Origin: Gemmatimonadota bacterium
GTDB lineage: Bacteria > Gemmatimonadota > Gemmatimonadetes > Longimicrobiales > Gaopeijiaceae
Length of the DNA stretch: 17,027 nt
Direction: 5' to 3'
NCBI GenBank assembly: GCA_030618065.1
Contig: JAUXEE010000014.1
Location: forward strand, 1 to 17,027
The position numbers and the translations under genes are program-made. Shown here one piece after another: positions 1 to 7,169 of this stretch. The notes beneath the pieces are model-generated. The model was not told the origin of the DNA, did not search any database, and worked only from the letters and a program-made list of their open reading frames with translations. Within the stretch, counting starts at the first letter, position 1. Every line of letters begins with the position of its first letter.

Positions 1-20
1 CCAGCGGTTCGCCAGCGGAG

Positions 21-860
21 GTGCGACTGGGATCAGGCCTTGGTCCGGTTGGTTGGGACAGCACTTTGTCGGCCGGGTATTGGCCCGTCTTCAAGGTCCG
101 CGCTCCCTTGGGCACAGGTGCCGGGCAATCGGAAGAGTACCGGCTGAGAAGCAACCGGCGGCCGCCGATAGGACCGTTGCTCCACACCCTTTCTGCGCCT
201 GCTCATTGGGACCGCCGTGATCTACTGACTCTCGGCATAGTGGCCGCCACAACGGGCGCGGCGGTGCTGGTTGAAGAGAGTGTCTTCGAGTATTTGAACG
301 AAAACAAGAGCGGGTCCGTAAACGCTCTGGAGCGCATCGGGGACATTTATGGGACTCCTCTGTTCACGGGGTCGGTTTCGCTTGTTACGTATGGTTCGGG
401 ACTGCTATTCCATTCGACCCCGGTCAAGGAGACCGGGTTAATGATGGTGGAGGCCTTGCTCCTGACGGCGGCCGTTCAGCAGCCGTTACGGCTCGCCGTC
501 GGCAGGGCGAGGCCACTGACTGGTGAGGGCCACCTCTCCTTCGATCCGTTCACTACCGCGAACGAGTACGCCGCGTTTATCTCGGGTCACACATGGAGCG
601 CCATGGCCCTGTCGACCATCATCTCGCGGCAGGTTGGCAATCCATGGGTGAGCGTGTTAGCGTACTCCCTCGCCGGTGTAACGGCCGGGAGCCGTCTGTA
701 TGCGGGCAAGCACTGGTTGAGCGACGTCATAATCGGTGGAGCGGCGGGTTACTTCACCGCAACTACCATATCGCGCTGGCACAAGGCTCGGGTGGTGGCT
801 GGGTCCAAGTTGTCATTATTGTTATCGCCCAACGGCTTCGTAGTGAACGCGTCGTTCTGA
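21..860 (+). CDS. PAP2-superfamily acid phosphatase (possibly 5'-partial)
   Basis: All three PAP2 signature motifs are visible. Motif 1 is R157-x6-R164-P165, motif 2 is S188-G189-H190 (nucleophile-assisting His), and motif 3 is S224-R225-x5-H231-x3-D235 with catalytic His231. Hydrophobic stretches at about 68-85, 117-131, 141-153 and 208-245 suggest a membrane protein, but there is no clean signal peptide at the start used. Family members hydrolyse lipid pyrophosphates or phosphates (undecaprenyl-PP, phosphatidic acid, lipid A); the substrate cannot be read from sequence. The start is a GTG directly abutting GGAG. The frame stays open to the window edge, so the true start may lie outside, and the first 40 or so residues do not resemble the domain. 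The M48 peptidase follows on the same strand after 89 bp. Confidence 0.83.
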   Translation: MRLGSGLGPVGWDSTLSAGYWPVFKVRAPLGTGAGQSEEYRLRSNRRPPIGPLLHTLSAPAHWDRRDLLTLGIVAATTGAAVLVEESVFEYLNENKSGSVNALERIGDIYGTPLFTGSVSLVTYGSGLLFHSTPVKETGLMMVEALLLTAAVQQPLRLAVGRARPLTGEGHLSFDPFTTANEYAAFISGHTWSAMALSTIISRQVGNPWVSVLAYSLAGVTAGSRLYAGKHWLSDVIIGGAAGYFTATTISRWHKARVVAGSKLSLLLSPNGFVVNASF

Positions 861-887
861 GGGTGTCGACTTCCTTAGCGCATCCCG

Positions 888-906
888 GCTGGGCACAGAT
901 CCCAGC
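888..906. repeat. Hairpin between the PAP2 and M48 genes
   Basis: A perfect 6-bp stem (GCTGGG / CCCAGC) encloses a 7-nt loop 28 bp after the PAP2 stop. No T-tract follows on the + strand, so it is a weak terminator candidate at best. It could equally be a chance feature of GC-rich DNA. Confidence 0.3.
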
Positions 907-949
907 GCCCTGAGAATCTACTTTTCCTTCATTTGTGCGAGGCAGAACC

Positions 950-2422
950 ATGAGGCTCTTCCACGGGAAATCGATCTTCCGTCCGGTATCCGTCGTTTTG
1001 GCCCTCGGGCTCTTCTTCTGGGCCGGGTGCGCCGTGAATCCTGCCACCGGCGACCGCCAGTTGGCGCTCCTCTCGGAAGAACAGGAGATCCAGTTGGGAC
1101 GGGAGTCCGACCCGAAGATCGCGGCCTCCATGGGCCTCTATTCAGACGAGTCCTTTCAGAATTACGTGCAGGATCTGGGCAGGGCCCTGGCGGAGGATTC
1201 CGAACGGCCCCACCTGCCGTGGACCTTCCGGGTCCTGGATGAGCCGGTCATCAACGCCTTCGCCCTGCCCGGGGGGTACATCTACGTCACCCGGGGGATC
1301 CTCCCCTACCTGGACTCGGAGGCGGAGCTGGCCGGCGTTCTGGGGCATGAGATCGGCCATGTGACCGCCCGCCATTCGGTGGAACGATTGTCCCGAGCCC
1401 AGTTGACCCAAATCGGCCCGAACCTCGTGGGCGTCCTCAGTCCACGGTTGGAGAACGCAGTAGGCCTGGTCCTTGCGCCCCTCCAGCTCTTCGACATGAA
1501 GTTCTCCCGGGATGACGAGCGCCAGGCGGATGCTCTGGGGGTCCGGTACATGAGCCGTCAGGGCTACGACCCTCAGGAGCTCGCTGAGGTCATGGCCATG
1601 TTGGCCGATGTCTCGGCAGCGCAAGGAGGGGGGAGGGTCCCCGAATGGCTTTCCACCCATCCGACTCCGGAAAACCGGGAAGAGAACATCCGAGAAGCTG
1701 CCGCCGAAACGGTTGTCACGGCCGATCCGCCCCGGATCGGCACCGAGGACTACCTTCCGCACCTGGAAGGCCTCGTTTTCGGCGATGATCCCCGGGAGGG
1801 CTTCTTCCGGGAAAACAGTTTCTTTCACCCTGGGATGGCGTTCGAGATTGTTCTTCCCGAAGGTTGGAAAACACAAAACCTAAAGCAGGCCGTGCAGGGG
1901 TTGAGTCCAGGAGAGGATGCCCTCTTCGTGTTGAGCCTGGCCGAAGGGTCCAGTCCTGCGGCGGCGCTGACGGCATTCGGATCCAATGAGGGCGTGCAGA
2001 CGCTGAGGACCTCCAGGGATCCTATCAATGGGATCCCTGCTGCTACGGCGGATTTCATTCACGAGGCGGAAGGGTCCACTGGCCAAGGACAGGTGGCGTT
2101 CCTCTACCATGGAGGGGCACTCTTCCGAATCCTCGGATTCGGAACTCCCGCCGGGTGGGATCAGAATGGAGTTGCCGTCAACCGGACGATCCGAAGCTTC
2201 AGGGCCGTCACCGATCCGGAGATCCTGAATGCCCAGCCGGCCCGTATTCGCCTGGTTACGGTGCCAGGGGCCACCTCCCTGGAGGAGCTCCTGCGGCGAG
2301 AGGGAGCCCTGTCTGAGATAGAGCACGTCCGTCAACTGAACCGACTGGAGGGGAACCCCACGCTGGCGGAAGGAAAAGTGCTGAAAATTCCCTCGGGCGC
2401 TCGAATTCCCGGAGGTGAATAG
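950..2422 (+). CDS. M48-family metallopeptidase lipoprotein (BepA/YfgC-like) with C-terminal LysM-like segment
   Basis: The N-terminus has a hydrophobic stretch ending in the lipobox-like W24-A-G-C27, so the protein is probably a lipoprotein processed at Cys27. The zinc site is HEIGH: His133 and His137 bind metal and Glu134 is catalytic. Glu190, in the DDERQAD segment, is the likely third ligand, as usual in M48 peptidases. Residues 55-215 form the peptidase domain. The region 270-430 resembles the C-terminal extension of YfgC-type proteases, and about 436-485 (TVPGATSLEELLRREG...GKVLKIPSG) looks LysM-like, suggesting peptidoglycan contact. In the BepA family such enzymes degrade misassembled outer-membrane proteins; that role is inferred here. 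ATG 950 is preferred over an in-frame GTG at 935 because an AGG-containing stretch precedes it. The 490-residue length is normal. Confidence 0.94.
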   Translation: MRLFHGKSIFRPVSVVLALGLFFWAGCAVNPATGDRQLALLSEEQEIQLGRESDPKIAASMGLYSDESFQNYVQDLGRALAEDSERPHLPWTFRVLDEPVINAFALPGGYIYVTRGILPYLDSEAELAGVLGHEIGHVTARHSVERLSRAQLTQIGPNLVGVLSPRLENAVGLVLAPLQLFDMKFSRDDERQADALGVRYMSRQGYDPQELAEVMAMLADVSAAQGGGRVPEWLSTHPTPENREENIREAAAETVVTADPPRIGTEDYLPHLEGLVFGDDPREGFFRENSFFHPGMAFEIVLPEGWKTQNLKQAVQGLSPGEDALFVLSLAEGSSPAAALTAFGSNEGVQTLRTSRDPINGIPAATADFIHEAEGSTGQGQVAFLYHGGALFRILGFGTPAGWDQNGVAVNRTIRSFRAVTDPEILNAQPARIRLVTVPGATSLEELLRREGALSEIEHVRQLNRLEGNPTLAEGKVLKIPSGARIPGGE

Positions 2423-2429
2423 ATATCAC

Positions 2430-2444
2430 GAGGGCATCGCCCTC
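2430..2444. terminator. Hairpin between convergent M48 and OmpA-family genes
   Basis: A perfect stem GAGGGC / GCCCTC with a 3-nt loop sits 7 bp after the M48 stop and 23 bp from the OmpA-family stop. The convergent position suits a shared bidirectional terminator. There is no clear T-tract on either side, so termination is an inference from position and fold. Confidence 0.45.
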
Positions 2445-2467
2445 AGGGCCCCGCCTGCCAGGGTTGT

Positions 2468-3106
2468 TTAGTGTGGCAGTTTCCGTAGCAAGATCTGGAT
2501 TCGCCGGTTCTGGGCCCTGCCCTCCGGAGTGGAGTTGTCAGCAACGGGAACGAACTCCGCTCGGGATGTCGCCACCATCCGCGTGGGATCCACGCCGTTT
2601 TGCTGGAGGAACCGGGCAGCCACCGATGCACGTGCACCACCAAGCTCCCAGTTGGTAGGGTAACGTTGGGCCAGCCGTGGGGTCGGCTGCTGGCTGTCCG
2701 TGTGGCCGATGACGCTGATGAAGAAATCCGTTCCTTTCAGGTAATCCGCCAGCTTTAACATCCGATCCCTGACGTCGTCGCTCACGGACGGCATGGCAGA
2801 CCCGGAAGCGAACATGATGTCACTCGGGATCTGAACCTCCACTCCGTCGGCCAGCTGCTTCAGCTCCATCTCCTTGGCATCGATCTCCGTCGCGAACATC
2901 GTCCGGAGAGCTTCATAGCTGTTCCGGATGAGGGCTTCCTCCGCCGCGATGGAGTCGCGCTGGGCCTGGGCCCGGTCCCGCTCAGCTGCTGCGGCGTCCC
3001 GCTCCGCGACCGCTTGATCGTATTCCTGCGTGGACACACATGCAGAAAGGACCAGAAGGGATAGAACGACCCTGAGGCCGAGGCTGGGGTTCATCTTCTT
3101 CTTCAT
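2468..3106 (-). CDS. OmpA-family peptidoglycan-binding lipoprotein with coiled coil
   Basis: A short basic start and hydrophobic segment lead to the lipobox L20-S-A-C23, predicting an outer-membrane-anchored lipoprotein. Residues 28-88 are rich in A, E, R, D and Q in a heptad-like pattern and probably form a coiled-coil spacer. The OmpA C-terminal domain spans about 90-210, with GHTD (134-137), NWELGGARA (152-160) and GRAQNRRI (196-203), all hallmark segments. The domain binds diaminopimelate-containing peptidoglycan, so the protein probably tethers the outer membrane to the wall, like Pal or MotB-type domains. ATG 3106 has an excellent AAGGAG at 3115-3120 with an 8-nt spacer. It lies 162 bp downstream of the endopeptidase gene on the same strand, so it may be transcribed with it or have its own promoter. 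Confidence 0.93.
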   Translation of the reverse strand: MKKKMNPSLGLRVVLSLLVLSACVSTQEYDQAVAERDAAAAERDRAQAQRDSIAAEEALIRNSYEALRTMFATEIDAKEMELKQLADGVEVQIPSDIMFASGSAMPSVSDDVRDRMLKLADYLKGTDFFISVIGHTDSQQPTPRLAQRYPTNWELGGARASVAARFLQQNGVDPTRMVATSRAEFVPVADNSTPEGRAQNRRIQILLRKLPH

Positions 3107-3159
3107 TTTGGGGGCTCCTTTTGACTCCGCGGTGCTGGGGAAGGTCTATAGTAGTCCTG

Positions 3160-3182
3160 TCGGTCTGATCTATCCAGACCGA
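3160..3182. repeat. 8-bp inverted repeat between the endopeptidase and OmpA-family genes
   Basis: A perfect stem (TCGGTCTG / CAGACCGA) encloses a 7-nt loop. On the minus strand it lies about 87 bp after the endopeptidase stop and about 54 bp before the OmpA-family start. A TATAGA-like element follows it at about 3145-3150. It could be a transcription-attenuating hairpin or an operator near the OmpA-family promoter. There is no T-tract. Confidence 0.4.
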
Positions 3183-3268
3183 GCTTGGCTTCCAGTCTGT
3201 GGGTTCCTCAGGCACGCGGTCCCGACGCTCCAGGAAAGCCGTGTTGGTTGTTGTCCAGGGAAGGCGGT

Positions 3269-4408
3269 TTACCAGCGGGCTCGGGTGCCCCGGGTGTCCA
3301 CGTGGACGAAGGGACCCCGGTGGGCCTTGGGACCGTAGATGCCCAGTCCTCCGGGTTTGACCCCCTGACCGTCATCTTGGGCTAACCCATCGAAATGGTC
3401 CATGAGGAGCCGGGCATCGGTGATGTCGCGCCGGCCGTCCCCGTTGAGGTCATCCATGTACCCGTCGCCGTCCACATCCACGAAAATATCCGCAGCGTCT
3501 CCGTACAGATGCCGGGAATACACCGAAGTGTTCCCGATTGCCCGATTGTAAGCTGGGGTTCGGAATCCCGACATGACGTGGAAGGTCGGAATCGAGTGGC
3601 CGGCCCGGTTCAGGGCCTCCAGGCCCGCTTCCAGCTTTGTCACCAGGTCCGGGGACAGGAGGAGAAATCGCCGTTCCCCTTCCTGTTTGCAGAGGAACTG
3701 GCCGAGGGCGAAGTGGGGGGAAACCGCAAGGTCGAGATGCTCCTTAGGGACTTCGATGAAGCCCACCGGGGGCAGATAGGCCGAATCGCCGCGGAGGGGG
3801 GTCTCCTTGTACTGCCCGAGGCGGTATCCGTGAATTCGCCCGTCCCTCAACCCATCGGCGGGGTGGGCCACCAGGACCGTAACGGAAACGGATTCGCCAG
3901 TCCCGTTATGTGCGATTTCCAGGGGGTAGGCCCCGGGAACTGTAGGAGCCGTCCATGACCAGCCCACCTCCCGGTCCGTGACCTCACCCTCACGGACTCG
4001 CAGGGTAAAACCGTTTCCCGATTCGTTCGGGTCCGGGCGGACTTCGATGATTTGCCCCGGAAGTGCCAGGATCGCCTGGACCTGGAAAAGGAGGGGGCGT
4101 CCATCGGCCCTGAGGGAAAAACCCGCGTGACTGGGTTGGAAAATCGCCGCCGGTACATACCGACGCGGGGTCAAATTTGGATCCAATACATGGCGGACGA
4201 TGGGAAATCTGGGTGCAGCGGCCACGGCCGGTGAAGCCACCGCCCCGAACATTGGGCCAGAACCTACAAAGAACAACGCCGGTACCAGGGCGGCCAGGAG
4301 GCCACGCCGCCGCCGGGCGGGTTTCCTCAGACTACAGCGACTGCACAAAACTCTCGGCCGGGGCGCCGCGGGAGCACCCCGGCCGAAGGGATCATCTTCG
4401 GTCTTCAT
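3269..4408 (-). CDS. M15/DUF882 peptidoglycan endopeptidase (YcbK/MepK-like) with dockerin-like calcium loops
   Basis: A basic N-terminus (RRRR, 33-36) and hydrophobic segment 37-64 ending near AVAAAP indicate export. Residues 70-185 look like a beta-rich N-terminal domain. The C-terminal DUF882/M15 domain has SGFRT (280-284), S-x-H300-x-x-G-x-A-x-D307 and a final V-H369-V-D; His300, Asp307 and His369 are the expected zinc ligands. Between the second and third ligands sits an insert with two acidic loops, D311-x-D313-x-D315-G and D320-x-N322-x-D324-G-x-x-D328-x-x-D331. The latter fits a dockerin/EF-hand calcium loop. E. coli MepK cleaves 3-3 crosslinks, and its gene neighbours ldtD as here. 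The start lies 24 bp after the transpeptidase stop, so the two are probably co-transcribed. The ribosome-binding site is weak, so a later start is possible. Confidence 0.88.
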   Translation of the reverse strand: MKTEDDPFGRGAPAAPRPRVLCSRCSLRKPARRRRGLLAALVPALFFVGSGPMFGAVASPAVAAAPRFPIVRHVLDPNLTPRRYVPAAIFQPSHAGFSLRADGRPLLFQVQAILALPGQIIEVRPDPNESGNGFTLRVREGEVTDREVGWSWTAPTVPGAYPLEIAHNGTGESVSVTVLVAHPADGLRDGRIHGYRLGQYKETPLRGDSAYLPPVGFIEVPKEHLDLAVSPHFALGQFLCKQEGERRFLLLSPDLVTKLEAGLEALNRAGHSIPTFHVMSGFRTPAYNRAIGNTSVYSRHLYGDAADIFVDVDGDGYMDDLNGDGRRDITDARLLMDHFDGLAQDDGQGVKPGGLGIYGPKAHRGPFVHVDTRGTRARW

Positions 4409-4432
4409 GGCCGTCTTCTACCCTGGTCAACA

Positions 4433-6133
4433 TCAAGGGGATCCCTTTCGTGCCAAATCGAGCCAGAAATCGAACGGTCCGTCCAGCTCCTGGAGGATTA
4501 CCCCGTCCCGGTCGTAAACATCCTCTCTGAAGTGTATGAGTCCGTCTCGTCCGCCCTCGGCAGTCCAGTAGAGGAGAAGGACGGGCAGGGGATGGGCCAG
4601 GTGAACCGTCTGGGTTTCCTGGCTGGCCACCGCGTCGGCAACGGTTTGGTCGTCCCATTGGCCGGAGCTGCCCAGGACCTGTACCGCGAAGTCCAGGGGG
4701 TCCTCGATGCGGACGCATCCCGAGGAGAAGGTGCGAACACTCCGGTCGAAGAGGCTGGTGGACGGGGTGTCGTGAATGAACACGAAGTTGGGATTCGGGA
4801 AGATGAACTTCACCTGTCCCAGAGCGTTCCACGGACCGGGCCGTTGCCGGATGATGTACGGAAAATCCCTGCCGGAGTAGCTGGCCCAATCTACGGTGGC
4901 CGGATCCACCACCCGTCCATCGTGGGTGAGGACGTCCATGTGTTTCGTCTCTAGATATCCGAGGTCGCTTTGGATGGCTGGGAGGACGTCCTGGGCCAGG
5001 ATGGTAGGGGGAACCGTCCATGTCGGGTTGAAAACCACGTAGGTCAAATCCGCCCGAAAGAGGGGGGTCTTTCGGTAGGTTTTTCCCACCTGGGCCCGGG
5101 TGGTCCAGGCAATGGTATCGTCCCGGACGATGTGGACCTCGAAGGCGGCGATGTTGGCGGCTGCGAAGTCCTCACCCAGGTCCTGCAGGATCCAACGGGC
5201 ACGCTCCAGGTTCACCCGGATCTGATCCACCCGGGCCTCCACCGGGACGTTCAGGGCCTCCAGGGTCCCGCTCCCCACCACACCGTCGACATCCAATCCG
5301 TGGCGGTACTGGAAGGTCCGGACCGCGGCCTCGAGAGCGTCATCGAACAAGGTCGGGTCCTCTCCTCCCACACCCATGGAACCGGGGGCCCCTCCCGCCG
5401 GAAGGTCCCCTGTGGCCTCCAGGCGGGTCCTCAGAGTTGCCACTCTGGGATCGCGGTCGCCCTTGTGAAGGGTGGGACCATCACCGATCCGGGGCCAACC
5501 GCCGGCGTCTTGAAGCGCCCGATACTTGGCCAGGGCCGCCTTCATTCGGTCATAGGCAGAATGCACGACCGGAAGGGCCTCCAACTCCCGGGCCAGGCTT
5601 CCCGATGCCAGGGCCTCCGCCAAGGCCTGGGCAGGATCCTGGCTCCGGATCTCCCGCTGGAAATCCCAGTCCGCGTTAAGGGCGTTGGGATTCACTTTTC
5701 CGAAACGCAGGTGGAAGGCGAGACGAATGAACGCATCGGTGAGGAGGAGGTCTCCCGCGGCGGCGTCTGTCGGGATGGAGGGGAGCCCTGACTCCAATCC
5801 CCGTATCTCCAGCTCGGGGAGATGGTAGTCCGCCGGGCGGAATCCCTGCTCCGGCGCCCTCCGGATCGCGTCGAATAGATCCCGTCGGTTCGCGTCGTCG
5901 TCCCACAGGGGGGCGAATTGTCTGGCCTCGTAGAGTTCGGCCAGCAGCCCGGAGGCTGCCAGGGCGGTTTCACTCACCCAGATCTGTCCAGTGGATCGGT
6001 ACGTCTCGATCCGGAGACGGATTTCCTCGGCAGTTTCGGTGAGCCCCCCGCCGGGTGCAGCCTGGGCCGCGCAATTGATGGCTGGTGCGAACAGAAGAGC
6101 TAAAGCGATGGTGAGTAGCTGGGACTTGAACAT
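4433..6133 (-). CDS. L,D-transpeptidase, YcbB/LdtD type
   Basis: The protein begins with a signal peptide (1-26, likely cleavage at AQA). Residues 36-200 form the helical scaffold domain typical of YcbB-like enzymes, and 220-295 a peptidoglycan-binding PG_binding_1 domain (FQYRHGLDVDGVVGSGTL). The YkuD catalytic domain spans about 325-500, with H454 in the HDTPS segment and S471-G-C473-V-R475, where Cys473 is the acyl-enzyme nucleophile. Such enzymes make 3-3 (mDAP-mDAP) crosslinks in the periplasm. The insert about 385-440, between the strand with FNPTWTVPPT and the HDTP motif, is the usual substrate capping loop of YcbB. The 566-residue length is near the 615 of E. coli LdtD. No strong Shine-Dalgarno precedes ATG 6133. 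The MepK-like gene follows after 24 bp. Confidence 0.95.
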   Translation of the reverse strand: MFKSQLLTIALALLFAPAINCAAQAAPGGGLTETAEEIRLRIETYRSTGQIWVSETALAASGLLAELYEARQFAPLWDDDANRRDLFDAIRRAPEQGFRPADYHLPELEIRGLESGLPSIPTDAAAGDLLLTDAFIRLAFHLRFGKVNPNALNADWDFQREIRSQDPAQALAEALASGSLARELEALPVVHSAYDRMKAALAKYRALQDAGGWPRIGDGPTLHKGDRDPRVATLRTRLEATGDLPAGGAPGSMGVGGEDPTLFDDALEAAVRTFQYRHGLDVDGVVGSGTLEALNVPVEARVDQIRVNLERARWILQDLGEDFAAANIAAFEVHIVRDDTIAWTTRAQVGKTYRKTPLFRADLTYVVFNPTWTVPPTILAQDVLPAIQSDLGYLETKHMDVLTHDGRVVDPATVDWASYSGRDFPYIIRQRPGPWNALGQVKFIFPNPNFVFIHDTPSTSLFDRSVRTFSSGCVRIEDPLDFAVQVLGSSGQWDDQTVADAVASQETQTVHLAHPLPVLLLYWTAEGGRDGLIHFREDVYDRDGVILQELDGPFDFWLDLARKGSP

Positions 6134-6185
6134 TTGAGAGCCGTAGCAGCAAAGGGATCAGACCACCGGGGGGCCGATTCCTGAA

Positions 6186-6197
6186 CCTTGATCAAGG
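6186..6197. promoter_or_regulatory. Perfect 12-bp palindrome CCTTGATCAAGG
   Basis: The palindrome lies 53-64 bp upstream of the L,D-transpeptidase start codon, where an operator could act. It is seen directly; a regulatory role is inference, and 12-bp palindromes also arise by chance. Confidence 0.3.
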
Positions 6198-6391
6198 CCC
6201 GGCCCATCCTTCGGAACTCCTGACGAAAGGTAACGCTCAGGAGAGTTCTCCGAATCCCTGATTTCTTTTCCCCGCCGCGTTGGGCAGCGGTGGGCAATAG
6301 AGGTAGAGTCTACACCAGGCGCCCTTGGGATGATCATTTCCAGAGAGGCTTCGGAACTTGCACCCATGAGGATCAGGTTTGGGGGCTGCAG

Positions 6392-6428
6392 GCGAGGCTT
6401 CAAAACCAACTCAAATAGTTGGACTCGC
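6392..6428. repeat. Nested inverted repeat
   Basis: The inner arms CCAACT (6406-6411) and AGTTGG (6417-6422) enclose a 5-nt AT-rich loop. Outer arms GCGAG (6392-6396) and CTCGC (6424-6428) also pair, across a 9-nt bulge on one side. It lies just left of the beta-barrel remnant. It could be the terminator or recombination site of a lost element, and I could not match it to a known family. Confidence 0.3.
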
Positions 6429-6465
6429 TTTGGAGGCGGCTGCAAGAAGGGCATCTAGGTTCTGG

Positions 6466-6678
6466 CTGCTGGTCGATCAGATCGCCGAGGCCGTTCTGGC
6501 CGTTGATCCCAGCACCGTCAAAATCAACTACTCCATAAACAAGAAACCGGCCGACCCGTATAACTTCCTCATGGGGAGTCGGTTCGAGTTCAACAAGAGC
6601 TGGGAAGCCAGGGTAGAAGCCGGGTTCATCGGCCGGGAACAATTGTTGGCGAGTGTGGCGTATCGGTGGGCGTGGTGA
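6466..6678 (+). pseudogene. C-terminal fragment of an outer-membrane beta-barrel protein
   Basis: The frame reads VDQIAEAVLAVDPSTVKINY, then ADPYNFLMGSRFEFNKSWEA, and ends LLASVAYRWAW before a TGA. Alternating hydrophobic strands with W, R and E turns and an aromatic C-terminus are typical of the last strands of an outer-membrane barrel. Upstream in the same frame, 6304-6306 and 6331-6333 are stops. The only ATG (6379) would give an N-terminus unlike a signal peptide and without a ribosome-binding site. I therefore read it as the 3' remnant of a larger gene, though a new short gene cannot be excluded. It sits beside two other gene fragments. Confidence 0.5.
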
Positions 6679-6802
6679 GGATCTGATCCCTGTGGGTGGC
6701 GAAAACCTCATCCGAGTGGGACGAGGGAGTGGCGCGAAGGACGATGGGTGACTTAAGAGCGGCACGCCGAAGGGTCAAAGGGCTGTCGAGAGCCGGTGCC
6801 AG

Positions 6803-6886
6803 GGCGGGACGGGCATCTGGCTGGGCCTTTTCAAACTTATGCCCATGACGACCGGGATTGGAGCGCGTAAAGATGCTCGTCCCGCC
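6803..6886. repeat. 16-bp imperfect inverted repeat (6803-6818 and 6871-6886)
   Basis: GGCGGGACGGGCATCT on the left is matched by AGATGCTCGTCCCGCC on the right with one mismatch, separated by 52 bp. It lies 42 bp beyond the transposase remnant's stop codon. It may be part of the original insertion sequence end, or a stem-loop unrelated to it. The remaining sequence 6679-6928 shows no recognisable gene. Confidence 0.45.
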
Positions 6887-6928
6887 ACGTGCACGCGATG
6901 GTGGGATCAGCCTTGGGAAGGCGGGAGA

Positions 6929-7168
6929 TCAGGCAGCGAGCTGGGGGGTGTAACGGTGATGAAGCCCGCCAACCTGGGCGAGGGCTACCACATCGCCCAT
7001 CCCGGGCGGCTCAACAGGACGCGAATCAGGGCTGTCGTTGTCCAATGACCGGTGGGTTCGCGATGAGTGATAGTAGGACGCGTAGCTGCGAAGAACCCGT
7101 AGGAGGTGCCGTTCGTTGAGAACGATGATGTGGTCGAGGCACTCCCGCCGGATCGATCCGATCAGACG
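6929..7168 (-). mobile_element. 3' remnant of a DDE/rve integrase-core transposase (IS3/IS481-like)
   Basis: On the minus strand the last 79 codons read RLIGSIRRECLDHIIVLNER, continue with SYYHSSRTHRSL and end VGGLHHRYTPQLAA. This is the standard C-terminus of integrase-core transposases, which typically show AERLIGSIRRECLDH and THLSLDKD there. Everything before RLIGS is missing; to the left in this frame the sequence becomes low-information antisense of the glycosyltransferase. Family knowledge places the catalytic DDE glutamate just before this point, so none of the triad remains and the element is dead. The break falls where glycosyltransferase homology starts on the other strand, indicating a deletion or recombination junction at about 7169. 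No second copy or intact terminal repeats are visible. Confidence 0.82.
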
Positions 7169-7169
7169 C

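Larger units (their letters stand above)
6134..6465. other. Non-coding stretch upstream of the L,D-transpeptidase gene
   Basis: I see no convincing gene here; short open frames in all directions lack family signatures. It must contain the promoter for the leftward transpeptidase gene. A perfect 12-bp palindrome lies at 6186-6197 and a smaller one (GTAGA-g-TCTAC) at 6303-6313. A nested inverted repeat occupies 6392-6428. The right end grades into the beta-barrel gene remnant. Confidence 0.5.

Noticed and set aside
4532..5791. Long open frames on the + strand opposite the L,D-transpeptidase gene
   Set aside because: They are antisense shadows in GC-rich DNA: no signature motifs or ribosome-binding sites, while the minus strand carries complete catalytic motifs.
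6392..6428. Integron attC site or phage attachment site
   Set aside because: The arms lack the GTTRRRY / RYYYAAC core sites, and there is no integrase gene or tRNA next to it.
6400..6765. Minus-strand frame with NGQNGLGDLIDQQPEP, resembling the NGHNGLGDFG...QPEPG start of the SphA-like protein at 15516
   Set aside because: The resemblance is short, mid-frame and without a signal peptide, and the opposite strand has a longer, more convincing barrel C-terminus. Judged chance.
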